Shown here: piece after piece, positions 1 through 8,223 of the stretch
Layout: every line of letters begins with the position of its first letter
Numbering within the stretch: position 1 is the first letter of the stretch
Assembly (NCBI GenBank): GCA_023424015.1
Contig: JAFAEM010000022.1
Location: forward strand, 200,850-264,849
Source: Bacteroidota bacterium
Lineage (GTDB): Bacteria; Bacteroidota; Bacteroidia; Chitinophagales; Chitinophagaceae
Length of the DNA: 64,000 nt
Direction of reading: 5' to 3'
Made by a program: the position numbers and the translations under genes
The notes under the pieces: model-generated
The model's database searches: none
Seen by the model: the letters and a program-made list of their open reading frames with translations, nothing else
What the model was told of the DNA's origin: nothing

Positions 1-10
1 ATTCGGGGAT

Positions 11-190
11 AAAAAAAGCTCACCCGATAAATCAGATGAGCTTGAATATGTTAAATACTTTTTTCAAAGCTGGAGATCTGGCTTATCTGTCCCGGCAATG
101 CCAGGATGGAGTTGGCACCTTTTCCTGTTTGCACAGGATAGGTTGTCAAGGCTTCGCTGGGCCATTACCCTCAGCCTTTCTTGATAAGTG
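11..190 (-). ncRNA. SAM-I (S-box) riboswitch leader with terminator
   Basis: On the minus strand the aptamer runs from about 190 down to 82. Helix P1 is closed by CTTATC (183-188) and GATAAG (82-87). Between them, in S-box order, are AAGAAAGGCTGAGGG, TGGCCC, GCGAAGCC, CAACC, AGGTGCCAACTCC and a TCCTGGC/GCCGGGA hairpin before GACAGATAAG. The kink-turn and core segments fit the known SAM-I consensus. Downstream, an 11-bp hairpin (17-27 with 32-42, loop of four) followed by a T run (11-17) forms an intrinsic terminator. By family knowledge, SAM binding favours termination and shuts off methionine or sulfur-assimilation genes. The regulated gene lies beyond the left edge and cannot be seen. No antiterminator pairing was traced with confidence. 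Confidence 0.9.
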
Positions 191-208
191 ATGATAAAAG
201 AACTGCTG

Positions 209-241
209 CAAAGATAGGTGAGGGTAATCGACACTACCAAA
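209..241 (-). promoter_or_regulatory. Promoter of the SAM riboswitch transcript
   Basis: Read on the minus strand, TTTG (238-241), a 21-bp spacer and TATCTTTG (209-216) match the Bacteroidota -33/-7 consensus TTTG/TAnnTTTG. The predicted start near 202 lies about a dozen bases before the riboswitch aptamer, so promoter and aptamer support each other. Confidence 0.75.
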
Positions 242-284
242 TTTTTCATTTTTTTCTTTGTGCAGGTCACACCTGCAGCTGTAA

Positions 285-320
285 AAAGAAAAGAGACCGC
301 TTGTGAGCGATCTCCTTTTT
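285..320. terminator. Bidirectional intrinsic terminator
   Basis: A 9-bp stem with one G-T wobble (293-301 with 306-314, loop TGTG) has a T run on the plus side (316-322) and, read on the minus strand, TTTTCTTTTT after the stem. It lies 40 bp past the stop of the minus-strand gene at 355-1095 and probably ends that transcript before the riboswitch promoter. Confidence 0.75.
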
Positions 321-354
321 TTATTTTTTCACCGGATACAAATCAATATTTCAT

Positions 355-1095
355 TTATTGTTGTACGGCCGGTTGTTCTACGGGCTGTTCAGTTGTTTCT
401 TCAACTGGTGTTTCGATTACTTTAGAACCAGTATAGTGAACAGGTTTTACTTTTTCAACTTTTTTAGTGGTAGTTTTCTTTGAAGTCTTGGTAGTTTTCT
501 TTTCAGTTTCTTCAGCAGCTGGAGTTTCTTCAGCGGCAGGAGTGAAAACCATGGCAGGATCTTCATTGCTGTATTTGCAACCCAGGCAAACGTTCAATAC
601 ATTGGCATCTTTATCATAGATCAAAACACCTTCAGGTAATTCTTTTGCTTTAGCGGTCGCTTTTTTATCAGCCTTTACATCAGTTGCTTCTTCCGCAACA
701 GTTTCGCTTAAAGGTTGTGCGGGGATCTTATAAGTAGCCGGAGATTTTCTCAGGGTAGCTTTAATTTTTCCCTGCGGTAAACCTTCTACCCAAACTATAC
801 CTTTATTGGTTTCATCAAGTGTAACAGTAAGTGTAGTGGCCTGGCCATCTTTACCAGTTACTTCATACTTACCAATTACAGGAAATATTTTTTCAATGGT
901 CAGCGCTTCAGGCATGGGCTGCATCTTGTAAGTATCAGCTGTCCAGTTGTTGTATTTATCGTTGTATGTTTTAGCAACGGGTTCTGTAGTTTGAGAAACT
1001 GGTTCGGTGTTTTGCTTGGGAACGGTATCCGTTTGGGCACTCACCGCAGCCGTCAACAATAGCGCTGCGCTTGAAATGATTGCGATTTTTTTCAT
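355..1095 (-). CDS. Secreted hypothetical protein with Lys/Thr-rich tail
   Basis: A 246-residue protein that I do not recognise. The first about 20 residues (MKKIAIISSAALLLTAAVSA) form a clear Sec signal peptide, so it is exported. The middle (about 70-190) has a globular part with strands around VTGKDGQATTLTVTLDE and a CLGC pair (two cysteines three apart) that could bind metal or form a disulfide. The C-terminal 60 residues are low complexity, rich in Lys, Thr, Glu and Pro (TKTSKKTTTKKVEKVKP, then EETTEQPVEQP), which suggests a flexible or surface-contacting tail. It is a single gene ending at the terminator at 285-320 and divergent from uvrA. Function unknown. Confidence 0.8.
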   Translation of the reverse strand: MKKIAIISSAALLLTAAVSAQTDTVPKQNTEPVSQTTEPVAKTYNDKYNNWTADTYKMQPMPEALTIEKIFPVIGKYEVTGKDGQATTLTVTLDETNKGIVWVEGLPQGKIKATLRKSPATYKIPAQPLSETVAEEATDVKADKKATAKAKELPEGVLIYDKDANVLNVCLGCKYSNEDPAMVFTPAAEETPAAEETEKKTTKTSKKTTTKKVEKVKPVHYTGSKVIETPVEETTEQPVEQPAVQQ

Positions 1096-1341
1096 GGTAT
1101 TTTAAATTTTAAGATGATTAATGTCTTTGGTTTCGTCCCATTCTATTTAAATATTGTGCCAGAAATTCGTTTTTGAATCGTTTTACCGAAAAATTCTTTT
1201 CTTTCTAGACTCAATTAACGATTATGTATTGATAATCAATTATATGTGATTAATCAGGATTTTTATGAGTTTTTCCCTTGCAGCTTGTTTTATCTTCGTT
1301 GCCCCCATTTCCGGCCTTGTAAAATCAAGTTGTGAATTATT

Positions 1342-4239
1342 ATGGAAAAGATAACGGAAGATGTCATTGAAGTATTTGGCGCGAGAGAACATAATCTTAA
1401 AAATATTGACATTGCCATACCAAAAAATAAACTGGTTGTTATAACCGGAATTAGCGGTAGTGGCAAGTCATCACTTGCCTTTGATACCATTTATTCTGAA
1501 GGCCAGCGTCGCTATATGGAAACTTTCGGAGCTTATGCACGTCAGTTTATCGGCGATATGGAAAGGCCCGACGTCGATAAGATCACTGGTTTGTCGCCGG
1601 TGATCTCCATCGAACAAAAAACAACCAACAAGAACCCGCGTTCCACGGTTGGTACCATTACTGAAGTCTACGATTTTCTCCGGCTGATGTTTGCACGTAT
1701 TGGTGAGGCCTATTCATACAATACCGGTAAAAAAATGGTGAAATGGAGCGAAGAGGAAATCGTCGAAAATATCTTCACAAGGTTTTACGGGAAAAAAATA
1801 AACCTCCTTGCGCCACTGGTACGTGGCCGTAAGGGCCATTACCGCGAACTCTTTGAAGACATTCGCAAAAAAGGTTTTTTGAAAGTGAGGGTTGATGGTG
1901 AAATCAAAGACCTCGTTCCTAAAATGCAGGTGGATCGGTACAAGATCCATGAAATTGAACTGGTGGTTGACAGGCTCCAGGTAACTGATGATCTGAAAGC
2001 CAGGCTGAGCCAAAGTGTGCAGCAGGCACTAAAACTTGGAAAAGATCTCATGTTTGTAACCACCATGACTCCGGAACCTGGTGAAAGCAAGAACACGAGC
2101 AGAAAAAAAGAAGCTTCTCTGTTTGACGGATCTCACGCAGCCGCAACAAGTGCCTCTTACTCCAAATTGCTGATGTGTGAAGACACCGGTATCAGCTATG
2201 AAGAGCCGTCGCCCAACGCGTTTTCATTTAATTCTCCCTACGGAGCATGTCCTACCTGCAAGGGCCTGGGTACTACCTTTCATATAAATATGGACGCTGT
2301 TATCCCCGACCCATCTTTAAGTATTGGTGAAGGCGGCATCGCGCCCCTGGGAGGTGAAAGGGAGGCCTATGTGTATAAGACGGCGGAGGCAGTCGCTAAG
2401 AAGAATAAAATTTCGCTTACAAAACCGATCAGCGATATACCTAAAAAGGCCCTAAACATATTACTATATGGTAACGAGGAGGGGATTGAGCAGGAGATCG
2501 ATTTTGATAATATGTCTAATGGAACTAGCGGCGATTATGAAGGTATCGTGAATATGCTCAACCGTTGGTTCAACAATGGACAAAAAGAAGAACTCCGCAA
2601 TTGGGCTGAAGACTATATGCAGCTTAAGCCCTGCGAGACCTGCAATGGCACGCGCCTGAAAAAGGAAAGTCTCTGGTTTAAAGTGGCCGGCCGAAATATC
2701 GCCGAGTTGGGCAACATGAATCTGGACAACCTTGCCGCCTGGCTCGACGGAATTGAGTTGCGCATTTCGAATAAGCAGAATATTATTGGTAAAGATGTTT
2801 TGAAAGAGATCAGGGAACGCCTGCAATTTTTACTTGACGTTGGTCTCACTTACCTCACTCTTAACCGTAGCTCGAAAACTCTGAGTGGCGGGGAATCGCA
2901 GCGTATCAGGCTGGCTACGCAGATCGGTTCGCAGTTGCAAGGTATTACTTATGTACTGGATGAACCGTCGATCGGATTACACCAGCGAGATAATCATCGC
3001 CTGATTGAAGCGTTGAAAAACCTGCGTGATATAGGTAATAGCGTCATAGTCGTAGAACACGATAAAGACATCATGCTGGCTGCCGATCACCTGATCGATA
3101 TCGGACCAAGAGCAGGTTACCATGGCGGAAGGGTAGTTGCGCAGGGAGATCCGAAGCAACTATTGAAACTCGACACCATTACATCGGGTTATCTGAATGG
3201 TCGATTGAAGATCCCAGTACCCGCCGAAAGACGAAAAGGAAACGGAAAATTTCTTGAACTGAAAGGAGCGAAGGGTAACAACCTGAATAATGTGGATGTG
3301 AAATTCCCGCTAGGCAAATTCATTGTGGTCACAGGTGTAAGTGGAAGCGGTAAGTCCACACTGATCAATGAGACCTTATATCCGATACTTTCCCAGCATG
3401 CCTATGGTTCGAGAACCGCACCGCTGGAATACAAATCGATAAAAGGGCTGGATCATATTGATAAGGTGGTTGAGATCGATCAGTCGCCGATTGGCCGCAC
3501 ACCGAGAAGTAACCCGGCTACTTATTGTGGCTTTTTTACCGAGATCAGAACACTTTTCGCATCGATACCTGAAGCGAAGATCAGGGGCTACAATGCAGGG
3601 CGGTTTTCCTTCAATGTCAAAAGCGGTCGCTGCGATGTGTGTGAAGGCGGGGGGATGCGGGTGATTGAAATGAATTTCCTCCCCGATGTATATGTACATT
3701 GTGAGAAATGCAATGGTAAACGTTACAACCGCGAAACACTCGAGATCCGTTATAAAGGCAAATCCATCGCTGATGTTCTGGAAATGACGGTTGAAGAAGC
3801 CGTGGAATTTTTTCAGCCGGTACCTTATATCTACCGTAAGATAAAAGTCCTGCAGGAAGTGGGGCTGGGATATATCACTCTCGGTCAGTCTGCAGTCACT
3901 TTAAGCGGGGGCGAAGCGCAACGGGTAAAGCTATCAACTGAACTTTCAAAACGAGACACTGGAAAAACATTCTATATTCTTGATGAGCCCACAACCGGTT
4001 TGCATTTTGAAGATATACGTCACCTGCTGGATGTTTTGAACAAGCTGGTTGAGCGCGGCAATACTGTGCTGGTGATTGAACATAATATGGATGTGATCAA
4101 AGTAGCGGATCATATCATCGATATCGGTCCCGAAGGCGGAGATGGTGGAGGCAGGATATTGTTTGAAGGTACACCGGAAGATCTGGTGAAAAACGAGGAG
4201 AGTCACACCGCCAGGTTCTTAAAAACCGAACTCAGTTAA
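1342..4239 (+). CDS. uvrA: Excinuclease ABC subunit A
   Basis: A 965-residue UvrA, full length for the family. UvrA scans DNA for bulky lesions as a dimer and loads UvrB for nucleotide excision repair. Two ABC ATPase modules are visible: Walker A GISGSGKSS at 36-44 and GVSGSGKST at about 665-673, ABC signatures LSGGESQRIRL and LSGGEAQRVKL, and Walker B followed by DEPSIGLH and DEPTTGLH. Zinc-binding CxxC pairs occur at about 303 (CPTC), 431 (CETC) and 764 (CDVC...CEKC). The start follows a weak TATCTTCG -7-like box at 1291-1298. The gene is monocistronic and ends at a strong hairpin shared with the convergent gene. Confidence 0.98.
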   Translation: MEKITEDVIEVFGAREHNLKNIDIAIPKNKLVVITGISGSGKSSLAFDTIYSEGQRRYMETFGAYARQFIGDMERPDVDKITGLSPVISIEQKTTNKNPRSTVGTITEVYDFLRLMFARIGEAYSYNTGKKMVKWSEEEIVENIFTRFYGKKINLLAPLVRGRKGHYRELFEDIRKKGFLKVRVDGEIKDLVPKMQVDRYKIHEIELVVDRLQVTDDLKARLSQSVQQALKLGKDLMFVTTMTPEPGESKNTSRKKEASLFDGSHAAATSASYSKLLMCEDTGISYEEPSPNAFSFNSPYGACPTCKGLGTTFHINMDAVIPDPSLSIGEGGIAPLGGEREAYVYKTAEAVAKKNKISLTKPISDIPKKALNILLYGNEEGIEQEIDFDNMSNGTSGDYEGIVNMLNRWFNNGQKEELRNWAEDYMQLKPCETCNGTRLKKESLWFKVAGRNIAELGNMNLDNLAAWLDGIELRISNKQNIIGKDVLKEIRERLQFLLDVGLTYLTLNRSSKTLSGGESQRIRLATQIGSQLQGITYVLDEPSIGLHQRDNHRLIEALKNLRDIGNSVIVVEHDKDIMLAADHLIDIGPRAGYHGGRVVAQGDPKQLLKLDTITSGYLNGRLKIPVPAERRKGNGKFLELKGAKGNNLNNVDVKFPLGKFIVVTGVSGSGKSTLINETLYPILSQHAYGSRTAPLEYKSIKGLDHIDKVVEIDQSPIGRTPRSNPATYCGFFTEIRTLFASIPEAKIRGYNAGRFSFNVKSGRCDVCEGGGMRVIEMNFLPDVYVHCEKCNGKRYNRETLEIRYKGKSIADVLEMTVEEAVEFFQPVPYIYRKIKVLQEVGLGYITLGQSAVTLSGGEAQRVKLSTELSKRDTGKTFYILDEPTTGLHFEDIRHLLDVLNKLVERGNTVLVIEHNMDVIKVADHIIDIGPEGGDGGGRILFEGTPEDLVKNEESHTARFLKTELS

Positions 4240-4267
4240 ATCAACTTAATCAATAAGTCGTAAAAGC

Positions 4268-4316
4268 AAAACAGGCTGTATCAAAAACAAAGTTTTGATA
4301 CAGCCTGTTTTTATTT
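4268..4316. terminator. Strong bidirectional terminator between uvrA and the Yip1-like gene
   Basis: A perfect 19-bp inverted repeat (4268-4286 with 4293-4311, 6-nt loop) starts with A-rich and ends with T-rich sequence, so it can terminate transcription from both convergent genes. Confidence 0.9.
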
Positions 4317-4324
4317 ATAATGAA

Positions 4325-4927
4325 TCAGAGATTCAGATCCAGCCCGTCAACGCCATAAGGCTTCAACGGTAGAATAGCAGCCATGATCATACCTATTACG
4401 AAATAAACCACAATGATCACGAGCAATGATACCACGAAGTAACCAATATGCTTGTCTTCTGGTGTTTTCTTCAACTTTGGCAGACCAAGATAAAGCAGGT
4501 AAAGGCCATACAATCCCGCCAGGGCGCCAACTATGGCAATAGACGGAATGATCGCCAGTAAACCACCTACCCATCCGGGTGTATAAGAGTAGGCTACGAG
4601 TTGAACGGAGCGCCCCATGTTTTTCTCAGAGCCAAAGCTGGGAGCCAGGGCGTCGATGACAAATGCGCTTACAAAAACGCTGATCAATGCTGTAATCAGT
4701 ACGTTGATGGCCTGGTAAAGACCGAGGTCGATCGATTTGAACCTGATTCCAAAATAGCTCACGCCGATCAGGCCATACCCGATAAAGGCTGCTACGGCCG
4801 CAGCGCCTGCCAGCGGTAGCACGTAGCCAGTGATGATCTTACCGATATCAGGTTGTTCGGTGGAGATCACATCCCACTCCTTAGCCGGTGCGACGATAAT
4901 GTTTTTTGCGCGTTCGATTAAATTCAT
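4325..4927 (-). CDS. Yip1-family integral membrane protein
   Basis: A 200-residue membrane protein. It opens with an amphipathic stretch (MNLIERAKNIIVAPAKEWDVI) typical of bacterial Yip1-domain proteins, in which NIIxxPxxEW recurs, then has about five hydrophobic helices (roughly 33-60, 72-98, 108-132, 135-150, 160-185). The domain occurs in membrane trafficking factors of eukaryotes, but its role in bacteria is not established. It stands alone, convergent with uvrA, and the TAnnTTTG-like box upstream (CTAATGTA at 4949-4956 on the plus strand) is imperfect. Family assignment is from motif and topology; the function is unknown. Confidence 0.75.
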   Translation of the reverse strand: MNLIERAKNIIVAPAKEWDVISTEQPDIGKIITGYVLPLAGAAAVAAFIGYGLIGVSYFGIRFKSIDLGLYQAINVLITALISVFVSAFVIDALAPSFGSEKNMGRSVQLVAYSYTPGWVGGLLAIIPSIAIVGALAGLYGLYLLYLGLPKLKKTPEDKHIGYFVVSLLVIIVVYFVIGMIMAAILPLKPYGVDGLDLNL

Positions 4928-5352
4928 AATGCGTTGGTTTTAGTCAACTAATGTAATAAAACTGTTTTGAATTTACCAAAACAAAAATGCACATGACTGT
5001 GTATAACAACGAATTAAGAAGGGAGGGTAGAAATGGCGGAATAGCCCGTAAAACAGGGCAGGGAGTGATTGGAAAAATCTTTACCAAATGGCCAGCAACT
5101 GGATTTTCCGGATACAGGATTTTAGCAATTTCCCCGCCCGCCGGCAAGCAGGCCTTTTTACGGGTCTTAGTTATGATGAAAAAAAGAGCTCAGAAAAAAA
5201 GTCCAATAAGCAAGCGCAGAGAGTATTTAATAAAATGTATACTAATGAGAGTACCAATAGAGAACGGATTAGGTTTCATCAACCAGGGTATCAGATTCTA
5301 TTAAGCTCTCTGCTGCTTATTGGAACAGAGGTTGCGCACTTGTAAAAGAGCA
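4928..5352. other. Gene-free region of 425 bp with a long inverted repeat
   Basis: No convincing gene was found. The short open frames here lack a homologous look, and one runs through a GC-rich segment (5138-5158) resembling the dispersed CCCGCCG repeats seen elsewhere. The right half holds the imperfect inverted repeat listed separately (5203-5323). Confidence 0.6.
5203..5323. repeat. 121-bp unit with ~25-bp imperfect inverted ends
   Basis: CCAATAAGCA, GCAGAGAG and TTTAATA in the left arm (5203-5232) match the reverse complement of the right arm (5299-5323), with small insertions in the left arm. The enclosed 66 bp has further short pairings. It could be a MITE-like remnant or a structured RNA; no target duplication was recognised. 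Confidence 0.6.
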
Positions 5353-5748
5353 TTAGCGAATTTCAAATTTCCCGGTGGCTGTTTCTTCATCGCCACTGAA
5401 AACATGATAAATATATTTTCCTCTTTTGAGGCCGGTGATTCGATGGTGATCCCCTTCTTCCATCCTGTAGTGTTTTAGCAATACACCCTGCAGGTCAAAT
5501 ACAAAGAAATCGATTTCTATTCCGTCGTTTTCCTTGGCAACCACGTGCATGGTTCTTTTAACAATATCAGGATAGATCTTTACAGCATTGTTGTTACGGG
5601 GAGAGGAATAACCCTGATGTCTTCTTTCAACCGGCCTGGTTTTGCCTGTCGTGGCATGGGGTATCCTTTCGCTCGTGGTTCGCGTACTACTGGTCAAAAC
5701 GCTGAGACAAATACCAGCAGTAAGAGACAATGTTAATTTTGGACTCAT
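5353..5748 (-). CDS. Small secreted protein with T9SS-type C-terminal domain
   Basis: 131 residues. A short signal peptide (about 1-20) is followed by a Thr/Arg/Pro-rich linker and then, from about residue 56, a domain that starts KIYPDIVKRTMHV and runs through FFVFDLQGVLL and LKRGKYIYHVFSG to a final KFEIR. That order (KIYP, then a GxxL strand, then GxYxYxV, then a basic C-terminus) is the pattern of type A sorting domains of the type IX secretion system, although the usual NP after YP is replaced by DI. Almost no cargo precedes the domain, which is odd for a T9SS substrate. It follows the barrel gene at 5779 by 30 bp and could be co-transcribed with it. Confidence 0.65.
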   Translation of the reverse strand: MSPKLTLSLTAGICLSVLTSSTRTTSERIPHATTGKTRPVERRHQGYSSPRNNNAVKIYPDIVKRTMHVVAKENDGIEIDFFVFDLQGVLLKHYRMEEGDHHRITGLKRGKYIYHVFSGDEETATGKFEIR

Positions 5749-5778
5749 AAGGGTTTGGGTTCGGATTTATGAAATGCC

Positions 5779-6735
5779 TTAATAGAATACCGGGCAACGC
5801 ATTTGTCTTCTTGCATTGTCGAAAGTATTCAGTCTCCAGCCAAAACGAAGCAGTGTGGAGAAGAAAGCATCGTTGTCGGTATGATCTCCCCTGATATAAC
5901 CACCCAGTGAAGACGGCCTGGTGGTTACGCTGGCGTAGCTTCCACGATAATAAAGCCTTCTTGCTTTGGCAGCATCTGCAGCAGACAGGTAGTTGGCAAA
6001 CAATGCCGGATCGATATAACCGGTACTTACATCATCAATATAGTCTGTAAACAGCTGGCGGTGCAATACCTCCAGTCCTACATAAAAATTTTCTTTCAGG
6101 TAATATTTGAAACCTAATCCCATAGGGACTTCTTTTTGGATCAGGCTGTATTCCTTCCTGTCGGGATACTCAACCATGCCCTGTCCTTCAAGCCGGAGAG
6201 GTTTCAGTTCTACCCACTGACCATCGAGTTTTGTTTTGGGATTATATTTTAAAAGGCCAAAACCTATAATACCATAAGGGCGGAACTTACCCTGTAAGCC
6301 ATCATATTTTTCGAAGAAAACAGTGGGATAAATTTCCGCTGCAACATAAGCCTCCAGCGCGGAAGTTTTAAAACTTAAGTTCCTTTGAAGACGATCTACC
6401 TCTGCACCACCCTTGTTAGGAGCTTCCGCATCATCACCACTAAGTACACCATGGTTCAGGGCTAGACGGAATCCCAGCCAGTCTGACGCATAGTAAGTGG
6501 CATAAAGTGTTTTTGAAAACTTGGTAAGAGGGAAATCGATGTCCTTGACAAAGTCACGACCGATACCAGCGCTACCACCAAGGTCACCGAGAAAGAACAT
6601 GGGACCAAAACCCAGGCCCACTTCGAACTTCCCGTTGCCGGTTGTTATTGACTGAGAATAAGATCGATTGGAAAATAAATTGAACGTTAAGATCAGTACC
6701 AGGACCGGCACTGCAATGCGTAACTTGTTTCTCAT
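5779..6735 (-). CDS. Outer-membrane beta-barrel protein (DUF6089-like)
   Basis: About 318 residues from the Met at 6735, which gives a clean signal peptide (MRNKLRIAVPVLVLILTFNL...YSQ); an upstream in-frame Met at 6777 would add 14 polar residues and is less likely. After the signal peptide the protein has alternating polar and hydrophobic strands (KFEVGLGFGPMFFLGDLGG, FRPYGIIGFGLLKYNP, MGLGFKYYLKENFYVGLEV, LLRFGWRLNT) typical of an 8 to 12-strand barrel, and it resembles the DUF6089 family of Bacteroidota. The predicted location is the outer membrane; the substrate is unknown. Confidence 0.7.
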   Translation of the reverse strand: MRNKLRIAVPVLVLILTFNLFSNRSYSQSITTGNGKFEVGLGFGPMFFLGDLGGSAGIGRDFVKDIDFPLTKFSKTLYATYYASDWLGFRLALNHGVLSGDDAEAPNKGGAEVDRLQRNLSFKTSALEAYVAAEIYPTVFFEKYDGLQGKFRPYGIIGFGLLKYNPKTKLDGQWVELKPLRLEGQGMVEYPDRKEYSLIQKEVPMGLGFKYYLKENFYVGLEVLHRQLFTDYIDDVSTGYIDPALFANYLSAADAAKARRLYYRGSYASVTTRPSSLGGYIRGDHTDNDAFFSTLLRFGWRLNTFDNARRQMRCPVFY

Positions 6736-6863
6736 AGATTCAGATTTCTGGTTTCTACTATTGGATTTCGATAACAAAGAAGATAAAGAAAACTGTAAGG
6801 AAAGAATGTAAAAGAGTATTTTTTAATTCTTTGCCAGAGAAAAAGTTGATCTACTTAGTGGAT

Positions 6864-7319
6864 TTACGAAAGGGCTGCCGGGCGCAGCATCTCGATATGG
6901 TCAATTCCATCTTCATCATAAATTTCACTGCTTTGTGTAAAACCCAATGATTCATAGAATTTTTTGAGATGAAACTGAGCGCCGATCCGGATGGGTGTAT
7001 CCCCAAAGAGTTTTTTGCTTTCCTCGATGCTTTTTTTCATTAATTCTACCCCCAAACCGGTGCCGCGAACGCGTGGAGAAGTGACGACACGTCCGATAGA
7101 AGGTTCTGCAAAAGAAATGCCGGCGGGAACCAGCCGGGTATATCCTGCCAGCGCATTATCCCGCCATCCCATCAGGTGCCAGGAAACCTGGTCCTTGTCA
7201 TCCATATCGAGGAATATGCAATTTTGTTCTACTACGAATACTTCCGACCGAAGTTGAAGGATACTATAAAGTTCCTGAGTAGTAAGTGATTCGAAATTCC
7301 TGAGCTGCCATGAAACCAT
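6864..7319 (-). CDS. GNAT acetyltransferase, ElaA-like
   Basis: A 151-residue single-domain N-acetyltransferase resembling E. coli ElaA. Typical elements are ELYSILQLRSEVFVVEQNC near the N-terminus, WRDNALAGYTRLVP (strand and beta-bulge), and the acetyl-CoA loop region RVVTSPRVRGTGLGVELMKKS (about 77-98), where RGTGLG fits the Q/RxxGxG/A motif. It transfers acetyl from acetyl-CoA to an unknown amine in the cytoplasm. It lies 21 bp downstream of the truncated globin gene on the same strand, so the two are probably one transcript. Confidence 0.85.
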   Translation of the reverse strand: MVSWQLRNFESLTTQELYSILQLRSEVFVVEQNCIFLDMDDKDQVSWHLMGWRDNALAGYTRLVPAGISFAEPSIGRVVTSPRVRGTGLGVELMKKSIEESKKLFGDTPIRIGAQFHLKKFYESLGFTQSSEIYDEDGIDHIEMLRPAALS

Positions 7320-7340
7320 ATATACGTCTTTAGTCTTGAT

Positions 7341-7742
7341 TTAGTTTCGGGTATCGCCGGGATAGAAACCCTGGTTTTCCTGCTTCATCCGGAATAGCAT
7401 TAGCGAAGCAATCGACTTCGCTTTTTTCTTGGCCATGTCTGCAGTATTGCCTGTGAAAAGCTGGTCCACTGTTTCGTTGAACAGGGAAAGCCACCGATCG
7501 AAATGCTTCTCCTCAAAAGGCTCTTTTCGATTCAGTGCATAATGAACCGCCATGGCATTGTTTCGATACTTTGCAGCATCGAGTAACAAAGTTTCCCAAA
7601 AATCACAAATGATGGGTATATGATGGTCCCAGTTCACTTTGGCGATGTCGTTAAAGATATAACCAATGGTATCATCTTTTTTTACCTTATCATAAAATTC
7701 GGTCATTAGCTTTTCAATATCACTCCTCGTTTGAATGTCCAT
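7341..7742 (-). CDS. Group III truncated haemoglobin
   Basis: 133 residues. The segment YIFNDIAKVNWDHHIPIICDFWETLLLD, then a RNNAMAVHYAL helix carrying the likely proximal histidine, then FDRWLSLFNETVDQLFTG and a C-terminal basic helix, matches the group III (trHbP) globin pattern. Such proteins bind haem and are linked to oxygen or nitric-oxide chemistry, mostly under low oxygen; the exact role here is not shown by the sequence. It is the first gene of a probable pair with the acetyltransferase downstream. Confidence 0.88.
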   Translation of the reverse strand: MDIQTRSDIEKLMTEFYDKVKKDDTIGYIFNDIAKVNWDHHIPIICDFWETLLLDAAKYRNNAMAVHYALNRKEPFEEKHFDRWLSLFNETVDQLFTGNTADMAKKKAKSIASLMLFRMKQENQGFYPGDTRN

Positions 7743-7943
7743 CAGTAGTCGAATTTTAACTTCCGGGTATGCTTTTGAGAAAAGCGAATCCTTAACCGGG
7801 ATAGATGCAAGTTACTTAGCCCGACGTATTTTTTGGCAATGTATTTTCCTGTTTTAGGCCGGCTTCATGATCTGGATTACTATCCTTTTTCGTGTTTTTT
7901 GACCAGTAATATGAAATTTGCTTTTATTTGTAAAAACTTAACA

Positions 7944-8207
7944 ATGACGCTTACGGGTGATAAACTTGGCTTACTTCTCCTTGCAAGAGGAATGAAGCAA
8001 AGGGAATTGGCTGGTAAGATGGGTATTAGACAGCAACGAATCTCTGTATTAGAAAACAGCCCGGGAATTTCAGCGGAGCAAACAAAAAAAATATTTGCTG
8101 TGCTTAATCTTTCTAAACCGGAGGCAGAAAAAATATTTAAAGAGCCCACTATCTATAAAAAGCGGAGCAAGGGAAAGAGAAGGGGATATGCCTGTCTTCT
8201 GAGTTGA
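7944..8207 (+). CDS. Small XRE-type helix-turn-helix protein
   Basis: An 87-residue protein if started at the ATG at 7944; in-frame starts at 7911 and 7833 would add 11 or 37 residues that do not look like part of the fold. The region LLLLARGMKQRELAGKMGIRQQRISVLENS is a compact XRE/Cro HTH, and the following AEQTKKIFAVLNLSKPEAEKIF continues the helical bundle. The tail is very basic (YKKRSKGKRRG). It is a DNA-binding protein, perhaps a small regulator or an antitoxin-like protein, but no toxin partner is adjacent. It is divergent from the globin gene and convergent with rarA. Confidence 0.7.
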   Translation: MTLTGDKLGLLLLARGMKQRELAGKMGIRQQRISVLENSPGISAEQTKKIFAVLNLSKPEAEKIFKEPTIYKKRSKGKRRGYACLLS

Positions 8208-8223
8208 CTACTGATAAAAGCAA

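Noticed and set aside
64..270. 68-residue minus-strand frame with a signal-like N-terminus
   Set aside because: It lies wholly over the SAM riboswitch and its promoter; the conserved RNA elements explain the sequence.
261..277. Perfect 7-bp inverted repeat TGCAGGT/ACCTGCA
   Set aside because: It lies between a terminator and the riboswitch promoter; could be an operator, but there is no regulator or second copy to support it.
4987..5345. Overlapping plus-strand frames of 85-105 residues
   Set aside because: Unlike any family, run through a GC-rich repeat and an inverted repeat, and no promoter was found.
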